Shown here one piece after another: positions 41,335 through 46,132 of a DNA stretch of 46,132 bases; the stretch's first letter is position 1; every line of letters begins with the position of its first letter. Below the pieces are notes generated by a model. That model saw only the letters and a program-made list of their open reading frames with translations. It ran no database searches and was not told the DNA's origin. Source of the stretch: an uncultured Dorea sp. (GTDB lineage: Bacteria > Bacillota > Clostridia > Lachnospirales > Lachnospiraceae); contig UQRE01000018.1 of assembly GCA_900543415.1 (NCBI GenBank), positions 1 through 46,132 of the forward strand, read 5' to 3'. A program made the position numbers and the translations under genes.

Positions 41335-42260
41335 AGAAAATTGCAACAAGAGAAAGTTACGGTAATGCTTTAGTAGAATTAGGAAAAAAATATGATGACG
41401 TTGTTGTGCTGGATGCAGACCTTGCAGCGGCAACAAAGACAGGCATCTTTAAAAAAGCTTTTCCGGAGAGACACATCGACTGCGGTATTGCGGAATGTAA
41501 CATGATTGGCGTGGCAGCAGGACTGGCAGCAACAGGAAAAGTTCCATTTGCAAGTTCATTTGCGATGTTTGCAGCGGGACGTGCGTTTGAACAGATCCGT
41601 AACTCTGTAGGATATCCAAAGTTAAATGTAAAAATCGGAGCAACACATGCAAGTATTTCCGTAGGTGAAGACGGAGCAACACATCAGTGTAACGAGGATA
41701 TTGCTCTTATGAGAACCATTCCGGGAATGGTAGTTTTAAATCCTTCTGACGATATTGAAGCAAAAGCAGCGGTAGAAGCAGCTTACAAACATGTAGGACC
41801 GGTGTATCTGCGTTTCGGAAGAGCAGCAGTTCCGGTGATTAATGACAATGCAGACTACAAATTTGAGATCGGAAAAGCAGTTACATTAAGAGAAGGTGCA
41901 GATGTGACTATTATTGCAACAGGACTTCCGGTTTCTGAGTCACTTGCGGCAGCAGAGAAGCTTGCAGCAGAAGGAATCAGCGCAGAGGTTATCAATATGC
42001 ACACGATCAAACCATTGGATGAGGAGGCTGTTATTAAGGCAGCAGCTAAGACAGGAAAGATCGTGACAGTTGAAGAGCATTCTGTTATTGGTGGTCTTGG
42101 AAGTGCAGTTTGTGATGTGGTAGCTGAAAAGGCACCTGCCAAAGTAATGAAGATCGGTGTCAACGACGTATACGGTGAGTCCGGACCGGCGGCAGAATTG
42201 ATCAAGAAATATGGATTAGATGCAGACAGCATTTACGAGAAAGTAAAAGCATTTGTATAA
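41322..42260 (+). CDS. transketolase, C-terminal subunit
   Basis: A 312-residue protein with the pyrimidine-binding domain (AECNMIGVAAGLA with its conserved Glu, about 60-72) and the C-terminal domain (about 180-312, VTVEEHSVIGGLGSAV). With the N-terminal subunit it makes a complete transketolase. GAAGCATT... before the ATG is a weak ribosome site, consistent with coupling to the upstream gene. Confidence 0.95.
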   Translation: MSEVKKIATRESYGNALVELGKKYDDVVVLDADLAAATKTGIFKKAFPERHIDCGIAECNMIGVAAGLAATGKVPFASSFAMFAAGRAFEQIRNSVGYPKLNVKIGATHASISVGEDGATHQCNEDIALMRTIPGMVVLNPSDDIEAKAAVEAAYKHVGPVYLRFGRAAVPVINDNADYKFEIGKAVTLREGADVTIIATGLPVSESLAAAEKLAAEGISAEVINMHTIKPLDEEAVIKAAAKTGKIVTVEEHSVIGGLGSAVCDVVAEKAPAKVMKIGVNDVYGESGPAAELIKKYGLDADSIYEKVKAFV

Positions 42261-42287
42261 GAAGAAAGATAAAGAAAAATATAAAAG

Positions 42288-42318
42288 ATGCGTGGAATTT
42301 GAGTTCCACGCATTTTTT
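42288..42318 (+). terminator. terminator of the transketolase operon
   Basis: ATGCGTGGAA and TTCCACGCAT form a perfect 10-bp stem followed by TTTTTTG. Confidence 0.92.
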
Positions 42319-42446
42319 GTCGTAAAATTCTCGGGAAGTTGCCCAAAAACTGCTAAATTACGCGTTTTTCATATGCTATTATCCAAGGCAAAGATATACA
42401 GCATTATATGACGGTGCTGCAAATAATATGATGAGGTGAGGAGTAT

Positions 42447-43550
42447 ATGGAAAAACAATTTCCTAAGAATGTAAGACAAATAGGAAACGTCTGTGACGAG
42501 CCTAAGATCTATGTAGAAGATTACGTGGATACTTATCTGAATCAATTGCGGCAGAAAGCGCTTGACAATCCTGCCGGAGCGGTTCTTATGGGAGAACGCC
42601 ATGAGCAGGAAGGTCAGGAGGTAGTGTACATATTGGGAGCTCTTCAAATGAAAGAGCTGGAAGTAAACGGAAATGATATATTGATACGAGAAGATATATG
42701 GGAATACATTGAAGAAGAAAAGAAAGAATATTTTCCGAGTCAGGAAATAGTAGGGTGGTGCCTGATTGAAACAGGGCATCCTATGGGGCTGAATAAAGGT
42801 GTGAGCCGAATCCATATGAAACATTTTGCAAAAGACAATTCGGTATTTATATGGAAAGATGCGCTGGAAGCGGAAGAGATTTTTTATGCTTATAAATATG
42901 GCGAGCTTATGCAAATGGGGGGACACTATATTTATTATGAAAAAAATCCTGCTATGCAAAACTATATGATTAATACACGTCGCATGATTGGCGTGACACC
43001 CTGTGAAATGGTTGAGGATCGAGCTGCAAAGAATTTTCGTAGTGCCGTAAGAGAAAAAATGGAGTACAAAGAGCAGAAGCAAAATTCAAGATTTGTGTAT
43101 GCTGTAAGTGTGCTCCTTGTAGTGATTGTGTTAGCGATCGGTATCTCGACCATGAATAATTTCGATAAGATGGAATCGGTGCAGGAAACGCTGGAGGCGC
43201 TGTCGATGTCTGTGGACTCGGCGAAAGCGGCGGAAGCGGAAAGTGACGAGTCAGATGTAAAAGATAAGGAAGAAGGCGGAAAAACGGCGGAAGCGAAACA
43301 GCCTGTTGACGAAGAAACGGACAAGCAAGAGGTGAAAGAGACTGCAAAGCAGGAGGCAAAACAAGAAGTGCAGACTATGGAAGGGGAGTTTACAGAAGAT
43401 GATTTCTATGTGGTGAAAAAAGGGGATACACTTGATACGATCAGTTTGAAAATATATGGAAATACCGGGCATGTAGAGGCGATTTGTAAAATGAATGGAC
43501 TGTCTGATGGGAATCTTATTTTTATCGGACAAAAATTATTGTTACCTTAA
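42447..43550 (+). CDS. membrane protein with C-terminal LysM domain
   Basis: A 367-residue protein. Residues about 20-185 form a cytoplasmic domain with alternating beta-type segments (GAVLMGERHEQEGQEVVYILGAL, IVGWCLIETGHPMGLN) that looks like a degenerate JAB/MPN fold, though without the full metal motif. A membrane helix spans about 215-234, then a charged Lys/Glu/Ala linker (250-315) and one LysM domain (about 320-366, YVVKKGDTLDTISLKIYG). It should bind peptidoglycan outside the membrane. GAGGTGAGGAG precedes the ATG. Confidence 0.8.
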   Translation: MEKQFPKNVRQIGNVCDEPKIYVEDYVDTYLNQLRQKALDNPAGAVLMGERHEQEGQEVVYILGALQMKELEVNGNDILIREDIWEYIEEEKKEYFPSQEIVGWCLIETGHPMGLNKGVSRIHMKHFAKDNSVFIWKDALEAEEIFYAYKYGELMQMGGHYIYYEKNPAMQNYMINTRRMIGVTPCEMVEDRAAKNFRSAVREKMEYKEQKQNSRFVYAVSVLLVVIVLAIGISTMNNFDKMESVQETLEALSMSVDSAKAAEAESDESDVKDKEEGGKTAEAKQPVDEETDKQEVKETAKQEAKQEVQTMEGEFTEDDFYVVKKGDTLDTISLKIYGNTGHVEAICKMNGLSDGNLIFIGQKLLLP

Positions 43551-43635
43551 TCTGAAAATATGATATAATATCCACAAAAACTATGGACAACGTGAGTTAA
43601 AAAACGGAAACGGTACGATAAAGAGAGGAATGTGG

Positions 43636-44889
43636 ATGTTGCATCGTAAAAATAAAAATCTCCGCTTGGTAAGGGAGTCGGAGGAGTCAGTGGACAAGCT
43701 GGCAGATGAGATTATGACGGAATTAAAGAGCGAAGGAAATTCAGTGGAGGAACTGGAAGCGCAGGTTCGGGAGCGGCGGCTGTGTTTTCGGCGGCGTACG
43801 GTGATCATTGTAGCCGTGGCAGCAATTGCTGCTGCGGCATTGTTCCTGTTAGTGAATCTTCAGACATATACGAAAGCGCGAGTATCTGATACTTATAAGA
43901 TTCGAGGCGTCTCGGACAGTAATTATGAAGAATTTGCAGGGGGAGTGTTGAAATACAGCAGAGACGGGGTCTCGTATTTGAATCGAAAAGGAGAGGAACA
44001 GTGGAATCAGCCGTGTCAGATAAAAAATCCATTTGTAGATGTAAATGAAGTATCGGCTGTTGTTGCAGACAAAGGCGGCAATGATATTATGATTTTTCAG
44101 CGAGAAGGATTGAAAGGAGAAATCAAGACAACATTGCCGATTGAAAAGATATCTGTATCTGAACAGGGGATTGTCAGTGTAATCGTGAAAAATGAATTTG
44201 ATCCGAGCATCATCTGCTATGATGCTGCCGGAAATGTGCTGGTGGAATTGCAGGCTTCTTTTGAAGGAGAAGGTTATCCGGTTGATGTAGCGATCTCCGG
44301 GAACGGAGAGGTGATGCAGGTTGTATATTTGTGCATGAAGGATACGGTTGTGAGCTCCAAAGTTTCTTATTATAATTTCGGAAAAAAAGGAGAGGAAAAG
44401 ACCGATCGTGAAGTGGAGACGAAAGAATACAAAAGCAGCGTGGTCGGAACTGGCTTTTTTCTGAATCAGTCTGTTTCAGCGGTTGTAGGAGATAATTGCC
44501 TGACGCTATTTAAGGGCAAGGCGGTGCCGAAAGAAGTAACGACTGTAACGATTGATAAGGAAATACAGAGCGTATTTCATAATGAGAGATATATCGGCAT
44601 GATTTTGAAAAATGAAGGAAAAGAAGGATATGAATTATGCCTTTATAATGCTGCGGGGAAAAAGGTGATGTCTAAGGATTTTACCGGAAATTATAAAAAT
44701 GCAAAAATCAGTGGAAATCAGGTTATTTTATATGACGGAAAAAAATGCAGGATATTCTTAAGAAGTGGTGTGGAAAAATTTCAAGGTGAGATGAATAACA
44801 ATATCATGGAGATTATCCCAACCTTTGGTGTAAATAAATACATTGTGATGAATGCAAATGGTATGGAAGACATACGACTTGTGAAGTAA
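43636..44889 (+). CDS. DUF5711-like envelope protein
   Basis: A 417-residue protein with an acidic and basic N-terminal tail, a membrane helix (about 55-74) and a long extracellular part that appears to be beta-propeller-like (repeated blades such as GDNCLTLFKGK and GYELCLYNAAGKKV). It resembles the DUF5711 family of Lachnospiraceae. Function is unknown. The ATG at 43636 has GAGAGGA at 6-nt spacing; ATG 43630 is almost adjacent to the ribosome site. The cvpA-like gene follows by 13 nt. Confidence 0.75.
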   Translation: MLHRKNKNLRLVRESEESVDKLADEIMTELKSEGNSVEELEAQVRERRLCFRRRTVIIVAVAAIAAAALFLLVNLQTYTKARVSDTYKIRGVSDSNYEEFAGGVLKYSRDGVSYLNRKGEEQWNQPCQIKNPFVDVNEVSAVVADKGGNDIMIFQREGLKGEIKTTLPIEKISVSEQGIVSVIVKNEFDPSIICYDAAGNVLVELQASFEGEGYPVDVAISGNGEVMQVVYLCMKDTVVSSKVSYYNFGKKGEEKTDREVETKEYKSSVVGTGFFLNQSVSAVVGDNCLTLFKGKAVPKEVTTVTIDKEIQSVFHNERYIGMILKNEGKEGYELCLYNAAGKKVMSKDFTGNYKNAKISGNQVILYDGKKCRIFLRSGVEKFQGEMNNNIMEIIPTFGVNKYIVMNANGMEDIRLVK

Positions 44890-44902
44890 ATAGGAGAATT
44901 AT

Positions 44903-45820
44903 ATGGATTTTGTTGTATTGGGAATAGGGTTAATATTTTTAATCTGTGTTATCGTAGGAATATACAAAGGAGCAATTAAGATTGCAGTGTCATTGGTGAC
45001 GACGCTTCTGACGTTAGTGATCGTATTTTTTGCCACCCCTTTTGTGGCGGACTTGATTGAGTCGAAAACACCTGTAGATAGTATGATCAAGGATCAAGTA
45101 ATGAAAACGATGGCTTCCGTGGCATCAGAGCAGCTTGCAGGAGCCCGGGAAGGCGGAATTGATTCAGAAGATGTAAGGAAAGCGTTAGAAGCAGCGGGAG
45201 TGAGCGAGGAGAAACTGGAAGAGTATGGAATATCTATTGATGATATTGTGAATGGAGAAATCAGTAGTGAACAATTAGCGGAATACGGAATTTCCAAAAA
45301 TGTTCTGGCGGGTCTTGGCGCTGAAGGAAGTGCTGGGATAGAAGAAGCTTTGGAGAATGCGGATATTCCAAAAGATCTTCAAATTAAAGCAATTGAGATG
45401 GCGGAATTACCGGAAGTGTTCAAATCACTTCTTTCAGATAACAATAACGATGTTATTTATGAGAAGCTGGGGGTAAAGACTTTTGCAGAATATGTGGGAG
45501 AGTTTCTTTCGAAGCTGATCATACATATTGTAGCATTTCTCTGTACATTTCTTCTTGTGACGATCGTACTCCGTGCGATTATCTTTGCACTTGATATTGT
45601 GTCAGAGCTTCCGGTGCTTGGATTTTTTAACCGGCTGGTTGGCGGCGTGGTTGGAGCAGCGGGTGGCTTGATCATTATCTGGTTATTCTTTGTTGTGATT
45701 ACTTTATTGTATGTAACAGCTTTTGGAAGGGAAATTTACCAGGTGATACAAGAGAATGCGATATTAAATATGTTATATGAAAATAATCCGCTGATGAAGC
45801 TTGCGACAAACTTTATGTAA
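44903..45820 (+). CDS. CvpA-family membrane protein
   Basis: A 305-residue protein with N-terminal helices (about 3-50, FVVLGIGLIFLICVIVGIYKGAIKIAVSLVTTL) and C-terminal helices (about 205-280) around a soluble segment (about 60-195). The length exceeds E. coli CvpA because of that insert. The arrangement of helices and the conserved G-x-x-x-G/K-G region fit the CvpA family, which is tied to envelope integrity and colicin V production. It is probably co-transcribed with the DUF5711-like gene. TAGGAG precedes the ATG. Confidence 0.82.
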   Translation: MDFVVLGIGLIFLICVIVGIYKGAIKIAVSLVTTLLTLVIVFFATPFVADLIESKTPVDSMIKDQVMKTMASVASEQLAGAREGGIDSEDVRKALEAAGVSEEKLEEYGISIDDIVNGEISSEQLAEYGISKNVLAGLGAEGSAGIEEALENADIPKDLQIKAIEMAELPEVFKSLLSDNNNDVIYEKLGVKTFAEYVGEFLSKLIIHIVAFLCTFLLVTIVLRAIIFALDIVSELPVLGFFNRLVGGVVGAAGGLIIIWLFFVVITLLYVTAFGREIYQVIQENAILNMLYENNPLMKLATNFM

Positions 45821-45909
45821 CGTAAAAGCAAAGAAAAGTTTGTTGGTAAGAGGGCTTAAAATTGATTTTAGAAAATTTTAGAAAATTGTAAAAAAACTCA
45901 AAAAATATC

Positions 45910-45938
45910 TTGACATATTAAAATTAAAATGATACCAT
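45910..45938 (+). promoter_or_regulatory. promoter upstream of the rRNA leader hairpin
   Basis: TTGACA (45910-45915), a 17-nt spacer and TACCAT (45933-45938). Transcription would begin next to the following hairpin. Confidence 0.5.
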
Positions 45939-45940
45939 AT

Positions 45941-45970
45941 AACTCCACCGCGGAAACGTGGTGGAGTTTT
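45941..45970 (+). terminator. GAAA-tetraloop hairpin, probable terminator
   Basis: AACTCCACCGCG and CGTGGTGGAGTT pair over 12 bp (one G-U) around a GAAA loop, followed by TT. It may end transcription from cvpA or from the promoter just upstream. Confidence 0.65.
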
Positions 45971-46023
45971 AAAATGAATATCCGTCAGCGAGTCAGAAAA
46001 ATAAAAAAACTTGAAAAAAGTTG

Positions 46024-46132
46024 TTGACAAGCCAACGAAGATGTGATATTCTAATATGGCTGTCGCATGAGACAGACAAAAACAAAGAACCTTGATAATT
46101 GAACAATAGACAACATCCCTGAAAATTCTATC
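46024..46132 (+). promoter_or_regulatory. rRNA-type promoter and leader at the window edge
   Basis: TTGACA (46024-46029), a 17-nt spacer and TATTCT (46047-46052) precede a leader. It contains AAGAACCTTGATAATTGAAC (46086-46105), a form of the motif commonly found just upstream of 16S rRNA in Firmicutes. No rRNA gene body is inside the window. An rRNA operon directly downstream is inferred. Confidence 0.7.

Noticed and set aside
42369..43082. 237-residue open frame on the minus strand
   Set aside because: Antisense shadow of the LysM protein gene, which has a ribosome site and recognisable domains.
1..46132. CRISPR array, tRNA genes or prophage
   Set aside because: No regularly spaced repeats, cloverleaf-like sequences or phage structural genes were found by reading.

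Overview
The window reads as a chromosomal segment of an anaerobic, endospore-forming low-GC Firmicute. It is most likely a Lachnospiraceae-type gut Clostridium (Dorea / Mediterraneibacter / Ruminococcus gnavus neighbourhood). This is judged from gene content only: a rubredoxin-first rubrerythrin with PerR, sporulation-associated cwlD and bofA, a Tad pilus locus with DUF5702 and DUF6382 proteins, a sialic-acid catabolic cluster, split transketolase, and AGGAGG ribosome sites. No phylogenetic search was possible.

Layout. 1-1320: oxidative-stress pair rubrerythrin and perR, each with a TTGACA promoter and a matching PerR-type box just downstream of the -10. 1430-6500: secreted NlpC/P60 hydrolase, a non-coding stretch with four DnaA-box-like 9-mers, a DUF1858 protein, MecA, a small unknown protein and a membrane-anchored GH18/SH3 protein. 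6619-7539: Rpn/PD-(D/E)XK nuclease-like protein. 7790-14697: sialic-acid operon nanE-nanA-SSS symporter-yhcH-nanK-rpiR-nagA, with a candidate second promoter before nanK. 14780-15216: decayed Xaa-Pro peptidase gene. 15303-19433: cwlD, TsaC/Sua5, upp, dCMP deaminase, yaaL-like, bofA and a phosphopantetheinyl transferase.

19608-27867: complete Tad/Flp pilus locus (tadZ, tadA, tadB, tadC, a 58-residue Flp pilin, DUF5702 protein, TadE-like protein with a duplicated Cys motif, prepilin peptidase, a second TadE-like protein, DUF6382 protein). Its genes mostly overlap. The one large gap holds half of a 29-bp RNA stem that encloses the tadE start. 27885-29763: rhomboid protease, orphan histidine kinase, HIT protein. 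29802-33291: ECF sigma factor, murG (inverted), a DUF4367-like membrane protein and a small secreted protein followed by a large foldback element and a terminator. 33332-39560: TSCPD protein, map, pfk, dnaX-ebfC-recR and a LacI regulator. 39714-42318: transaldolase-like protein and split transketolase. 42447-45820: three envelope proteins (LysM, DUF5711, CvpA). 45910-46132: promoters and leader of what looks like an rRNA operon whose 16S gene lies beyond the edge.

How the parts work together. The nan cluster takes up sialic acid, cleaves it to ManNAc and pyruvate, phosphorylates and epimerises ManNAc, and deacetylates the product to GlcN-6-P. The Tad locus makes an adhesive pilus. The dnaX-ebfC-recR trio is replication/repair housekeeping; its usual companions yaaL and bofA lie about 19 kb away. 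I see no CRISPR array, tRNA, prophage or intact insertion sequence.
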